Shown: one piece after another, positions 1 to 11,389 of the stretch
Layout: each line of letters opens with the position of its first letter
Numbering within the stretch: the first letter of the stretch is position 1
DNA from: Schistosoma haematobium
Lineage: Eukaryota > Platyhelminthes > Trematoda > Strigeidida > Schistosomatidae
Assembly (NCBI RefSeq): GCF_000699445.3
Contig: NC_067196.1
Span: forward strand, 38,398,616-38,462,615
DNA length: 64,000 bases
Direction of reading: 5' to 3'
Made by a program: the position numbers and the translations under genes
The notes under the pieces: generated by a model
The model's database searches: none
The model's input: only the letters and a program-made list of their open reading frames with translations
Told to the model about the DNA's origin: nothing

Positions 1-35
1 GACATCGTGGTGGTTGGCAATATGCGTTAAAGAGA

Positions 36-1283
36 ATGAATATTAATCGTATGTCGATTCCCGAGCTGCTAAATTCTAACTGCCGATCACTAATCAACAA
101 AGTGGACTATCTGCAGTTCCTACTAAGTCAAAATATGTATCGTAATTGTGGTGTCATCACAATTCAAGAATCTTGGTTAAATGATTTACAGGATGACTGC
201 CTAGTATCACTACGTGATTTCAAAATTTATCATCAGGATCGATCAAACAATAAAAAGAGGTGTGGTGTCGGTGTAGCTACGTTTGTAAACATAAACTGTT
301 GTCGATCTTTGTTTGTGTGTTTTAAGTTTTCAAATGACTTTATCGACTGTCTAACTCTAAGATGTCGTCCAAAACATCTGAATAAATACAAATATGTTTA
401 TGTTACCAATATCTACGTAACTCCAGATTGCATATCATCTGCACTATCTGTTTTCGCTGATGAATTCACTGAGTTCGCTGTTACTGCCTTCAGTGATTCA
501 CTTTCAAATGTATGTGGTGATTTCAATTCATGTGACTGTAGCTTTCTTACGTCACTAGGTCACCAAAACGTAGTAAATTTTCCTACTCGTTTGGATGCTC
601 ATTTAGACTTCGTTTTCATTAATGATGTGGGTATATATGCGACTCGTAAACGTGCCCCATTGTCTAGCTCGGATCACTGTATAATTCGTGTTCTACCTAA
701 AGTATATGGAAAGCATCGGAAGAGTACACGCTTACATCAAACCAAGAAAGTCAAATATAGCAATTACTCAGAAGAAAGTATCCGAAATCTGAAAAACATG
801 TTTCATACGACGAACTGGGAATTATTTACAGATGACTCACTGGAAAACACTACTGATGTAATCACTTGTTACCTTAAATTCTGTTCTGATATTTGTTGTC
901 CCACTGAAATCATTTTTGTAAGTTGTGATCGACTTACTTCTTCACAACTAAAACGACTACGGAGGATGAAAGAAAGAATGTACAAGGAGAAAAACTCTAA
1001 TGAAGTTCGTAAGCTAAATGGTCTGATAAACTTAGAGGTTAGACGTCTCAACTGTATGTTTACTCAAAAACTCTTAGCTTGCAAAAACTCTCCAAGTATG
1101 TGGAAACTCTTTAAAGAACTTACAGGTGACAGACAGTTTAGAAGCGATAACCAGCTGAATGTTTGTGACTTAAATAAGTCTTTTGTATGCCAGTCATCTG
1201 GTGTGATGCTCCCTCTATCCACGGGTTTAAATAATAGCTGTGTTCCTACTTTCACTGAGACTAATGTAAGATGTCCCCAGTAG
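36..1283 (+). pseudogene. LINE endonuclease-domain region (415 codons)
   Basis: Open reading frame of the LINE encoding most of an exonuclease/endonuclease/phosphatase-fold domain that would nick target DNA during retrotransposition. Visible family signatures are an N-terminal NCRSL block (residues 15-19), ITIQESWL (residues 41-48), GDFN (about residue 160) and a C-terminal SSSDHC block (about residue 212) matching the SDH catalytic motif. A basic linker follows (about residues 305-325, KRLRRMKERMYK). The first methionine is probably not the true start: homology to the 38.9-kb copy continues upstream in another frame. The C-terminus at 1283 is created by a frameshift, because the continuing sequence CLGPDSIPNIL (about 1298-1330) reads in a different frame and belongs to the start of the RT domain. 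Confidence 0.85.
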
Positions 1284-1407
1284 CTTAATTCATCCCGATG
1301 TTTGGGACCTGATAGTATCCCAAACATCCTTTTTTAAAAGTGTCCTGACGTCCTATGTTATCCGTTCACAGCTATCTTTAACAGATCCTTCCCATCTCAT
1401 ACCGAAA

Positions 1408-2700
1408 ATGTGGAGAAAGATGAAGATAATTCCTGTACCCAAGAAAGCATCTGGTGATAAGAATGTAAAATTTAGACCTGTTGCAATAACTTCACCCTTC
1501 CTCAAAACAATGGAAAAATTAATAATACCTCCACTTCAGCCTGGGATAAAAGAACATACTGACCCATACCAGTTTGCTTACAAACGCAAAAGAAGCACTT
1601 TAGATGCTGTTGCTGTTCTGCATCACAACGTAGTGTTCAACTTAGAAAAGGGTAAGAAGTATGTTCGATGTGCTTTTCTGGACTATACTTCAGCTTTTGA
1701 TTCTATACCAAGACAACGTTTAATTAACAAGTTAATCAGCGTCAACACTGACAGCTGGATAACCAACTGGATATGTTCCCACCTCTCTTGAAGGGAACAG
1801 TACACTGTGTTTAGAGGAAAGTGTTCAGAATCTCTCCTGTTTCATGAAGGTGTACCACAAGGAGCTGTTCTTTCACCTCTTCTTTTCTCTTTTTTTCTGC
1901 ACGATCTGCCATCTTCCACAGAAAACACTTTTTTGAAATATGCGGATGATCTCACTGTATGTATGCCTATCTCTTCCTCTTTACATCCCATAGAAATGAA
2001 TGAGTTTTTGTCTCGTATTGATTGTTGGTCTGTTGGTCATGGTCTCATACTTAATCCGTCTAAATGTCAAGCTGTTGACTTTAGCATGAGACATGAACGG
2101 AATCTAAACACTATTTTGAGATCCCATAATGCTTGTACCATCGGAGACTCTTTGATAAACTCAGTGTCGAAGGTCAATAATCTTGGTGTCACCTTTTCCT
2201 CTGATCTGTCTTGGTCTTCCCACGTTTTATTGTTATCAAAGAAGGTTTTCCGTCTGACCTACTACATAAAGAGACTGCATGCTCTTGGGATTATTCGTCA
2301 TTTACTCTTACAATTTATCAATTCTTGCATATTGCCTATTATTCTTTACTGTTCTGCATTATTCTTTCCCGGGCTTTTGAGAAAAGACTTCGCTGTATTG
2401 CGGAAAGTGCTGAAGGCAGTTGGCAAAATGTGTGGTGAATCTTTCGTCATAATTAATATGGTTGTGGATAGACATTTAAAATCATGCAAACTCCTGGCAG
2501 GTGTTATTTTATCGGATACTAGCCATCCCCTTCACTCTTATCTTTCTCCTTGTATATCTTCTGGTGGAACGAGACGTAATTACATTAAAATCCATGCACG
2601 CAAGGAAAAGTATAAAAGTTCTATAATACCTTACCTAGTAAATATACTCTGTGACGAACAGGTTGTTAGAGTTAACATAGTCAATAACCTGCATTCTTAA
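1408..2700 (+). pseudogene. LINE reverse transcriptase region with one in-frame stop
   Basis: Reverse transcriptase of the LINE. Two open segments, 1408-1791 and 1807-2700, lie in the same frame and are separated only by a TGA at 1789-1791, where related proteins usually have a glycine before the REQ/RTQ block. RT motifs in order: FRPVAITS, FLDYTSAFDSIP (motif A, catalytic Asp), GVPQGAVLSPLLF (motif B region), KYADDLTVC (motif C, the YADD catalytic box), NPSKCQ, and LGVTFSSDLSW. All catalytic aspartates are still present, so this copy probably died recently. The product ends with a TAA at 2698-2700, followed by about 170 bases of 3' UTR. Confidence 0.9.
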
Positions 2701-2866
2701 CATGTCCTTAATTTTAAAAGTTGTACTGGTTTTTTTTCTTTCTTTTTAAAAAAACCTTTTTCATTTTTTTGTATTCGTTACTGTTTTTTTGTTGCGTAAG
2801 TAACTTGTTGAAATAACCTGTGCTGAGAAATCTATATTGTACCAAAACTATAATATTGAATAAAGC

Positions 2867-2869
<3 letters not shown>

Positions 2870-2911
<42 letters not shown>
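2870..2911 (+). repeat. (AAT)n 3' tail of the LINE
   Basis: About fourteen AAT/ATA units directly after the AATAAA-like hexamer. The same tail type ends the related minus-strand copy at 38647, so it belongs to the element and is not an independent microsatellite. Confidence 0.85.
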
Positions 2912-3388
2912 GTATCCTCATAGGAAATAAGCGATGATGGAGCGATTTATTATACTTGCTAGATTCAAAATTATGAATATTTTGAATGTTAGACTGATAA
3001 TTTAAATACCATAGCTTTGCTTCGAAGCATGAGATCTTTTTATCCAACTTCTAACAACGCTTTAAATCTCCAGTATTGAGGGGCTTAATAATGACTGTGT
3101 AAGTAATCATAAATCATAATTTGAACTTCAAATTCAATAACTTGCTAAGCATTCAGATGTTTACTACTAGTAAATACAATATTCGTCTTAAAAATAAAGA
3201 AAATTGGAAAGGAAATTATGGGTAATAATTCGATCAAAGCTGTTTCCCTTCCGATACTATAAGGTTATGATGTTTGGAAGTAACTTTTGCGAAATAACTG
3301 TACATTGAATAAACCATAGGACTAGTAACAGTCACCTTTTCTTGAAAAATTTCGGGATAGAATGATAAACACTTTCACTTTTAAAAAC
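2912..3388. other. AT-rich intergenic DNA
   Basis: No ORF or recognised repeat. It separates the LINE tail from the family A insertion. Confidence 0.5.
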
Positions 3389-3713
3389 TAATTAGTGGTT
3401 TAAATTCACTTGGTATTGTTTGCTTGAATCTCCCAATTGATATTCAGGACTGCAATTGATCAATCTCTTATTGACATATGTGCATAATGTGCATATTGCC
3501 TCGATATTGCCTTAATTCGAAAGCATTATAAGCAAGGATGGACTCAGTAGCTAAGTGGATAACGTGATGGCGTTTGAGGCGAACGTACTGAGCTCGAGTC
3601 CCAGAGTGAACATCAACTCTGAGATGTAGGTACATTCAACTGACGAGTCCCAAATAAGACGAAACGTGCGTACTGGATTCCACTATTCATCTTTGCTTAT
3701 AATTAGTGGTTTA
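3389..3713 (-). mobile_element. Family A (Sm-alpha-like) hammerhead SINE with inverted 5' part and perfect 14-bp TSD
   Basis: Short non-autonomous retroelement. In the minus orientation it reads: inverted 5' part (3539-3699, plus-sense head) and then a normal tail (3403-3538). The head contains a tRNA-like Pol III promoter (A box near 3548-3562, B box near 3592-3602) and then a hammerhead motif. The complete structure is flanked by the identical 14-mer TAATTAGTGGTTTA at 3389-3402 and 3700-3713. This shows that tail and inverted head came in as one insertion. Confidence 0.85.
3633..3679 (+). ncRNA. Type I hammerhead ribozyme motif, family A, probably impaired
   Basis: Core CTGACGA (3640-3646), stem II GTC/GAC, then GAAA, a self-complementary stem III and the cleavage triplet, here GTA instead of the usual GTC. 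The last pair of stem I (A opposite C) and the top pair of stem II are lost. The layout matches schistosome Sm-alpha hammerheads, but activity is doubtful. Confidence 0.7.
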
Positions 3714-4190
3714 TTAAGTCGTGTAAACCAGATATTAATGAAATCCGATTCTAAATAATAAAGAACTGTTGACATGATATCAAATCTTCATATTAAGTTT
3801 TAACGCATTCAGTTGTTAAATCATTCTATCATCATGTCTTTAATTTTGCATTATTTTTTAAAAATTCATTATTTAAACTCACAACTAATCTAAATGGCAT
3901 TAACATAGACTGATTATACCCTATCTTTATTAAAAATAGGTTTTCTGATGGATTAGGTATAAATTTTAAAATCGTTCTAATTACGTGGATAATAATCTTT
4001 TATTCTATTTTATAAGCACGTCACAACAAATTCACCACTTATATGAAATAAATGTAGAATTATAATTTAATCAAAACGGATAGATTAAGTTCTAATTATT
4101 GATGATTTTCAGATTTACGAAGGTTAGTCTTTAAAACGATATAATGGAATATCAGTATAAAACTGAAGATAGAAGGAAGAGTGTTAATAG
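3714..4190. other. AT-rich intergenic DNA
   Basis: No coding potential or repeat recognised. Confidence 0.4.
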
Positions 4191-4191
4191 T

Positions 4192-4705
4192 ATATTCAAC
4201 TGATCAGAGAGAGATTTCGCGGAGATTGCAGTAATTTAATAATTGAATTCATGAGTCAATTGAAGCTAGACAACTATGGAAAACCTGGAAGCACTGGACG
4301 GCCGTTTCGTCCTATTGTGGGGCTCCTCAGCAGTGCGCATTCACGATCCCACATCGCAATATTCGAACACAGGACCTATCAGTCTTGCACGCGAACGCTT
4401 AACCACTAGACCACTGAGCCGGCTGGCGTCCAACGGCGTTAATGTCTTACTTCAGACAAGGAATTAAACGACACATCTACCATTATCTTCAGTGAGTTCC
4501 TATCTCATAACAGACCCGGTTGAACTCTACTTGCCAATGTTTCTCACTAGAACTCCAGGAAATAACTTATGGATGAAATAAATCATTGATCTGCACTGCT
4601 GAGAACTTCGATCCTATGATGGAACGGCTGTCCAGTGCTTACAGATCTTCCATAGTGGTTTAGATTCAATTGACTCATGAATACAATTGTTAAATATTCA
4701 AGTGA
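4192..4705 (-). mobile_element. Family B hammerhead SINE, near full length, with inverted 5' segment
   Basis: Minus-strand copy. In sense orientation it has an inverted tail/hammerhead segment (about 4590-4693), then the family leader, a tRNA-like promoter (about 4355-4425), a hammerhead (4291-4336) and a tail ending near 4205. ATATTCAACTGA at 4192-4203 and ATATTCAAGTGA at 4694-4705 match at 11 of 12 positions and are the likely target-site duplication. This is the most complete hammerhead among the B copies here. Confidence 0.8.
4291..4336 (-). ncRNA. Type I hammerhead ribozyme motif, family B, nearly intact
   Basis: Reading the minus strand: stem I GCACTG, core CTGAGGA, stem II with a 7-base loop closed by GGAC, GAAA, self-complementary stem III CGGCCG, cleavage triplet GTC, and CAGTGC closing stem I with six perfect pairs. 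The only defect is GTCC to GCCC, which breaks one pair of stem II. All conserved core bases are present, so self-cleavage is plausible. Confidence 0.75.
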
Positions 4706-6325
4706 ATGAAGACGATTTTTTTCTGCATTTATCCTATATCAATTGTTTCAGCATTGTGATAAATTTCTAGAAAAACGCTAATAAAGTGAAAGGTAGAGAG
4801 TTTAAGGGATTAAAACTTTGTTGAGATAAATAATGAAATAGTTTATTTGAGTGCATTTAGTGTATTGGTATTTGTCATTTGTCTTATAATATATATCCAT
4901 CTTAAATGATCTGATTGTTGCAAAAATAAATGAGCCATATATATTCTTACTACGTCGCTTTTCGTAACTCATTCAATTAAGTTTCAGATCAATGACCTAG
5001 TGACTATTTATTTAAATTTCGAAAATAATCTAATCTGTTATGATAAACTCAATTATCAATACTGTGTATTAATCTATCAATCACAATTAATTTAATCAAT
5101 AACTATGGTAAGGTTTAGAGAAAAAGTTTTCATTAGTTGCTAACTCTTCACAAAAAACACTTGAATAGATAAAGAGTATAAAATTGGCATAAGATAAGTG
5201 AAGTACTGAATAGAACTACTTACAAAGTTTAATTTAAAGATATGTGATTGAAATTTATGATTTTTTTTTCATTAATAAATTCTACAGATTAGAACTGAAC
5301 AGTACAGTTAGTTATTTGTTAGTTTACAACAATTTGAGTAAATTAATCAAATAGTCTGTTTGGAAATTTTTCTCCAGTAACCATTCGCAGTGCTTATTTC
5401 ATATTAGGGAGAAGTAACTTTTTTGAATATTATTTATGACTTGTTTTAATTCCGGAGATTTCATGTCATCTAACTTATTCCCCAAAGTAATAAAACCAAA
5501 TTATTGCATTCATCAACTAGATTTATTGTTCTATGTCATACATACATTTATAGGAATCGATATAGTACATTAAACTCCTATTTTTCAATATAGAGATACA
5601 TATTTTATTCCTAAGCTTGTTTATTTAAAACAACATTGCTGCTGAATGATTTTTTTAATGAAAGCCATTCCCAGATGTTCTCGCAGAACACTCCCTGGAA
5701 TTAATTTTTGATTTATTCATAACAAATATCGCACAATGTCGCTTAGTATGTTCTTAAGATTGCTTGCTTATTAATGAATTAAAAAGGTTACTATTATTAT
5801 TACTATTACCAAATGATTCTAATACTTCAATATATCTGCAAGATTAGATCATGATTGTTTGAACTAATCCGCTATTATACAATACGTCTCATTAATTGAA
5901 TAAAATATTTATATAATTATCCGTTATTATACAGATATATTATTAAATATATTATGTCAAGAAACTATTCTGAATATGGCGCCAAGTTTGAATACAGTCA
6001 CACACATAAAGACAAACTTAGTAACAAGAAACTCTACTAATATAAACCATGTTAAATTAAACCTCACAATTAAAAGTTAAATAAATAACTCGTTTTGAAA
6101 GAAATAAAAACAATAATATAATCGTTGTCAAACTAATCCATACGTATGTTTCGGAAAAAGAAACCCATTTTCAAAAAGATACTAAGTTTAAGAGATGAAA
6201 TAGCGATAACTAAAACATATTGATTACCAACGAGGTTTAATAATCACCATCACCAAATTATAAAAAAAAACAATATGAATTGTAATATCACGAAATATCA
6301 TCAGTTGTTAAAACCTAAAAGAAAT
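4706..6325. other. AT-rich intergenic DNA
   Basis: About 1.6 kb without a supported gene or recognised repeat. Confidence 0.4.
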
Positions 6326-6327
6326 AT

Positions 6328-6475
6328 ATGAGTATGCGCATTGCTGAGGAGTCACAAAATGGGACGAACCGGCTGTCCAGTTTTTCCAGGTTTTCTGTGG
6401 TGGTCTAGCTTCAATTGGCTCATGATCTCAACCATTGAGATTACTATTAAATCCACAAAAACCCTTTTGATTATA
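6328..6475 (+). mobile_element. Family B SINE, 3' fragment
   Basis: A 5'-truncated copy that starts just before the hammerhead (core CTGAGGA kept) and runs through the tail to the conserved end AAACCC(C)TTTTGAT near 6470. GAAA is mutated to GAAC, so the ribozyme is dead. The short ORFs here on both strands come from the repeat. Confidence 0.75.
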
Positions 6476-6661
6476 GATATACAGTGTTGTGAAGATCTTG
6501 GACCACAAGAAACTAGTTGTTTATTAGTATTTGATTTATAATGTTTCTCCAATTGATATCGATTCATTATAATGCGTGATTTTGAATAATAACATTCAGG
6601 TTGTAAGAAATAATTTTAAACTAAATCTCATACGTATGCAAAAATGGATAGTGTCTAGCAG

Positions 6662-6700
6662 TTGAGTCCAGAACACGCGTTTCGTCCGCTGGATGTCCAT
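6662..6700 (-). ncRNA. Broken hammerhead, family A (stem II deleted)
   Basis: On the minus strand the stem I strand CATCCAG runs directly into GGACGAAACGCGTG. The core CTGACGA and the 5' half of stem II are missing, so it cannot fold as a ribozyme. Confidence 0.7.
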
Positions 6701-6892
6701 GAATCTCAGAGTTAATGTTCATCCTGGGGCTCGAACTCAATGCCGTTCGCTTCAAACACCATCGCGTTATCTACTTGGCTAATGAATCCTGATAGCCATT
6801 TACTTGTGCGATGTGGTGAAGTTTAATTTCACTTGGTATTGTTGGTACTGGGTTCGAGTCCCAGACTGAACATCAACTCCGAGATGCAGGTA

Positions 6893-6940
6893 CCTCCAGC
6901 TGACGAGTCCCAACTAAGACAAAACGTGCGTCCTGGATTC
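6893..6940 (+). ncRNA. Inactive hammerhead, family A (GAAA mutated)
   Basis: Core CTGACGA, stem II strands and GTC cleavage triplet are kept, but the conserved GAAA after stem II reads AAAA. This should abolish cleavage. Confidence 0.7.
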
Positions 6941-7098
6941 TATTGCTATCCAGCATACATCTTTGCATATAATGCTTCTGAATTAAGGTTATATCGAGGC
7001 ATTACAGACATATGCCAATAAGTGACTGATCAATAGCAATCTTGAATATCGATGAGAAGATCCAAACAAACAAAACCAAGTGAATTTAAATTTCATAC

Positions 7099-7889
7099 AG
7101 TTTACTTTTTATTCTCTAATAATTTCATTTGATCAAATTTGTTTATCAGAACTCACAAATTGAAATAAATAATTATTTTATTAATAACCTGTTCTTTCTA
7201 TTTAACTGATTTAATAAACTGTGAATAAATAACTAAAACAAAAATGATAGAAGCAACACCCAAATCGATCAGCTGATCAACTAGTTTAATGATCATAACT
7301 TTATTACCTATTGCAATTATTATCAATATTACTATTATTTATATTCACATAATAGTAGTATCTATTATATCAGCACTAATTTTACCACAACAAAACAACA
7401 TTGATCAACAAATATAGTTTGCATTAAAAATTTAGTTATAATAACACATTTCCATATAATTTCTAAACTCACGAGTATATAATGTAAGCAACTATTTATG
7501 AAATAAGATTTTTTTAATTTGATAATAAACTAGTCATCTGATTAGTTGTAATTCATACAAACATACATATGTAAGTAGTAAATAAACAAAATGTGTTCGT
7601 TTGATGAAAGTAAATAGATCAGTTATTGTTTGTTTGTTTTTTGAAAAAAAATATATTTTGTAAGCACAATAGATCTTATTGTAAGTAGAACACATTGTTA
7701 CTGATCCGTTGTTTTAGTTATTCATATGAATGAACGTGTTAACTAATCATCATTTATTATATCTTTTTTTCTAATTTCCATAGAAAGATAAAAAGTGAAA
7801 AGACGTGAATAAACTAAGTATAGAAATATTATTCTATGTGATACTTGATAATCATTTTGATAATCACTTCGTAATAATAACTAGTCGTT
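7099..7889. other. AT-rich intergenic DNA
   Basis: No gene or known repeat recognised. Confidence 0.4.
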
Positions 7890-8022
7890 TTTTAATAGTT
7901 GAGATCATGAATTCATTGAAGCTAGACAGTTATGGAAAACCTGGAACCACTGGAAGATCATTTTGTCCTATTTTTGGGATTTCTCATCATTACGCATCCA
8001 CGACTTCGCCTCGCGGGATTTA
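7890..8022 (-). mobile_element. Family B SINE, 3' fragment
   Basis: Minus-strand fragment covering tail, degraded hammerhead and the beginning of the B-box side (TTGAGATCATGA, GGAAAACCTGGAA and the TCCTA/CTCATCA region recognisable). The hammerhead core is unrecognisable (ATGAGAA). Confidence 0.7.
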
Positions 8023-8272
8023 AACTAATTATTGTTGAAAAATTAATCATACTCTTTAATAGACTGATGTTTAAAAAAGGAATATTTTATTCAATTTCTA
8101 CTTTAAATTATTGTTTGAAATTCTAACTGAAAGTAAATTAAAAATACAATTTCCCATGTAAATGTCATCATTATGTCAAAAAAAAGATTAATGATCCTAT
8201 AATATAAATTGATTGTTACGTTATATGGATCATGACTATTTCTAGTCACTTATATTTTGTTTGAATTTAAAG

Positions 8273-8297
8273 TATATATATATATATATATATATAT
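8273..8297. repeat. (AT)n microsatellite
   Basis: Perfect AT dinucleotide run of 25 bases. Confidence 0.9.
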
Positions 8298-8877
8298 CCT
8301 CATTACTAAGGCTTAATGTTTAATTTATAACCAGAATTATATAAAGGGTAAGATGGACCAACTTATTTTTATCTTATTGGTTAGTATTATGTAACTTACA
8401 TCAGAATTTAATTATGTTTCAAATCGGAATTAGTACACTATCTTGAACATTCAGTGATTTAGAAATTAGTATAAAAATAAATTCATGAAAACTGGCTTGC
8501 TCTAAGTCTGTTCAGAGTGAAGTGAATAGAAAACGTTATGTATATACTGTCAAGCAACTTATCGTTCAATAGACTGACTCAACTCGAAAATTTGCTTAAC
8601 TGTGGAAAATTATATATTTGAAGTGTATATAACTGTAAAAAAATCCTCATTGTGCTACTTGTAATAAATGTTATTAATATCTAACGACATAAAGTCATAT
8701 GTGACAAATCATTAAATGATAAAGATATATCGATTGTCAGTTTCTCTTCCAATCGGTAATGATATTATATTATGTACGTTTTATTGTTTGGTCAACATAC
8801 GTTTGATTTCCTCTATTTCTTTGTTATAATTCATGATACTACTCATGAAATTAGTTTCTGACTCTTTTTAAATTTAT
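8298..8877. other. AT-rich intergenic DNA
   Basis: Nothing recognised. Confidence 0.4.
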
Positions 8878-9545
8878 TGCTTACTTACGGCTGTTACTTC
8901 TTCTGAAAGAGCATAGGCCGCTCACCAGCATTCTCCATCCAACACTGTCCTTAGCAATCCTTTCTAGCTCTTCCAAGTTCTTATTCATCCTTTTCATATC
9001 TCATTCTATTTCCAGACAGAATGTGTTCTTTGGCCTTCCTCTTTTAAGCTTCCCTTCAGGATTCCAAGTTAGGGGTTGCCTCGTGTTGCAGTTTGATGAT
9101 TTGCCGAATGTATGTCCTATCCATTTCCATCGTCTTTTCCTAATTTCCTCTCCAGCTGGAAGCTGGTTTATTCTCTCCCACAGTAAACTGTTGCTGATGG
9201 TATCCGGCCAATGGATGTTGAGTATCTTGCGTAGACAACTATTTATAAATACTTGTACCTTCTTGATGATGGTTGTAGAAGTTTTCCAAGTATCAGCTCA
9301 GTACAGTAGAACTGTCTTGATGTTCGTATTGAAGATTCTCACTTTGATATTAGTTTAAAGTCGTTCTGAGTTGCATATGTTCTTCAATTGCAGGAATGTG
9401 CCCCTTGATTTACCAATCCTCGCTTTTACGTCTACATCTGAACCTCCTTGTTCATCGATGATGCTTCTCAGGTACGTGAAGGATTCTAAATCTTCCAGAG
9501 TTTCGCCATCAAGTGTGATTGGGTTGGTATTCTCTATGTTTTAAA
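8878..9545 (-). mobile_element. RTE-type LINE, 3' fragment of reverse transcriptase ORF, decayed
   Basis: Read on the minus strand this encodes the C-terminal part of an RTE-like (SR2-type) polyprotein. Recognisable blocks are [78 protein letters not shown] and [12 protein letters not shown]. At least three in-frame stops interrupt it. The 3' end reads CGTAAGTAAG, so the terminal codons run into an (AAGT)n tail with almost no 3' UTR. The fragment is strongly 5'-truncated, as usual for target-primed insertion. A second, less decayed copy lies at 44.8 kb. Confidence 0.88.
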
Positions 9546-11389
9546 TTTATTGACTAAGTATTTAACTAAATTTTCAATCTGAACTTAAGCATATTAATAT
9601 TAAGTTTTAAATAGAATACGTCTGTTTATTTCAATAATAAAAATGAATAAGACATAGTCATATCCCTAGTAGATTCTTATAAGTTGAATCTATTTATAAA
9701 AATCTCTTAATAAAACCTGCTGTTTCCGACTATCCTCCAGTCAGAATATTTAACAGAATACTTTACATTTATAAAAGTCAAAATTAGTTCCTTATCCCAT
9801 TTAACAATCAAAACATTTATTTTGTTAACCATAAATTGTTCTGGAAAACAATAATTAGTTATATCAAACATTTGATTTAGAACAGTCCTTTAAAACCGTC
9901 TACTGAACAATTAAAAGAAGTTTTTAAACAAATCTAGACTAAGATAATGAGCACTCATAGTAAATATATGCTTATTTCATAAGACGAATAAAAACTCTGT
10001 CAGCACGTATCCCAAAACGAAGTAGTCATACAATAATACATATTTCCAATGGACAAAGTTTAATCCACTATACTGTTTTAACATAACATTAAGTAAATCG
10101 TATTCATTTAAGGAAACCCACTGAGTTATTAAATAAAGATATTTTAGAGAAAAAAGTTTTCTTACAGAAGTTCTCATTTACTAGAATTATACAATTAAAA
10201 CCAGTTATGTTTCTTACATAGGAGTCTATAATAAAAATAAAGTTATTGCATCATTAGATAGAATATCTATTTACAAAGAAATGCCATCATACAATTAAGA
10301 ATGAAACAAACATAATCAGAAAGACTAAAACGTAATCTTTAAACCTAAATCAGTCGTTTATTAGAAACTAGCGCAAGACGGTTTAAAGGTAAAAAAAAAC
10401 TGATATCGATGTAAACATCTTGCGTAGACATTCAGGAATCTTCTACTACGAATAATTTACTCAAGCAGGGTTTTCTAGACTATCCACCTTCGTTTTATTT
10501 AACAGAAAAAACTATACACCTATAAGAACATTTCTGAAATAAAAATTACTTTAGAATATCATATAACAAGCATTTGATAGCTTTATCATTTGATAAGATG
10601 ACAAGCATTAAATACAGAACTTTCCATATAATACATACAATCCAATATGAAATTCAAAACACAGCTACTTGAAAATGTTTTATCAGTGACTTATTTCCAA
10701 TTGTTCATTTAATGTCATACATTTCTCTGTTTTAGATTTATTTATTTAACTAAAACATTCTCTAATCACGTTTACGTATAAATTTTTACAATTTAACGTG
10801 TTCTTTATAACTTTAGTTACGGTAGTTCGCAGATTTTCTCTTCCTCATGCAATAAACATTAGTTTATGTAAAATGATGTCATCAGACGAAAGATAGTCGT
10901 ACACATTTACAGATGGATTTAAATTAAAGTCAATCAGCGTTCACAGTTTTTGTATATATCTTCCTGAATATCAACAAATCAAGCAATTATAAAAGGAGAA
11001 TTTTGCAGAAAACTGGCATAGTTTCTACTGAGATGCTTATGTTTTAATCAAGCACATGTTACTGAATAAAGTGAAGATTCATATTACTATCATTATAACG
11101 TTTTTTTTCTAATATTCTAGAATATAACGGCACATCAGGTTTCTGGATTGTAGTTCTTCTATAACATCAATATATCATTTTGCTTAATAAATGATACATC
11201 TCTAAAAGTAAGTAAAAATAAATAACAGTCTTCATTTAAGTCAATCAAAATATATTTTTGACTTTCTCATATTATACATTTGACTTAAAGTCTACGATAA
11301 AATATTTGCTGAACTATTGTACTGTTAGGCTTGTGTTTGCTTGTCATAATTAGGACTATATACATACAGTCAGAATGTCCGATGAAAAT
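9546..11389. other. AT-rich intergenic DNA
   Basis: About 1.8 kb with no supported gene. Short ORFs here have no recognisable similarity. Confidence 0.4.

Larger units (their letters stand above)
1..2911 (+). mobile_element. CR1/jockey-like non-LTR retrotransposon, 5' end cut by window, decayed
   Basis: An autonomous LINE in sense orientation. It encodes an apurinic-type endonuclease followed by a reverse transcriptase and ends in an AATAAA-like hexamer near 2859 and an (AAT)n tail at 2870-2911. The order endonuclease, RT, microsatellite tail is typical of CR1/jockey-group LINEs; the exact clade (SR1, Perere-like or other) is not resolved by eye. The 5' end lies before the window: a related minus-strand copy near 38.9 kb aligns with bases 1-90 and continues further upstream. 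The element is dead in this copy, with the first 30 bases in a different frame from the endonuclease, a frameshift between about 1283 and 1408, and an in-frame TGA at 1789-1791. Confidence 0.9.
6622..7098 (+). mobile_element. Family A hammerhead SINE with inverted 5' part and TSD
   Basis: In the plus orientation the element starts with an inverted segment (6634-6842). This segment holds the end of one unit tail plus a whole head. It switches at about 6843 to a sense segment (B box, hammerhead, full tail) that ends near 7086. TAAATCTCATAC (6622-6633) and TAAATTTCATAC (7087-7098) match at 11 of 12 positions and flank the whole structure. The two halves overlap in sequence and form a long foldback. 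Confidence 0.8.

Noticed and set aside
9023..9358. Plus-strand ORF of 111 codons
   Set aside because: It is antisense to the RTE reverse transcriptase fragment, whose motifs are clear on the minus strand.
9700..10600. Possible old tandem duplication of about 750 bases
   Set aside because: A few similar words (ACTATCC, ATTTAACAGAA) recur, but the similarity is too patchy to separate from AT-rich background.
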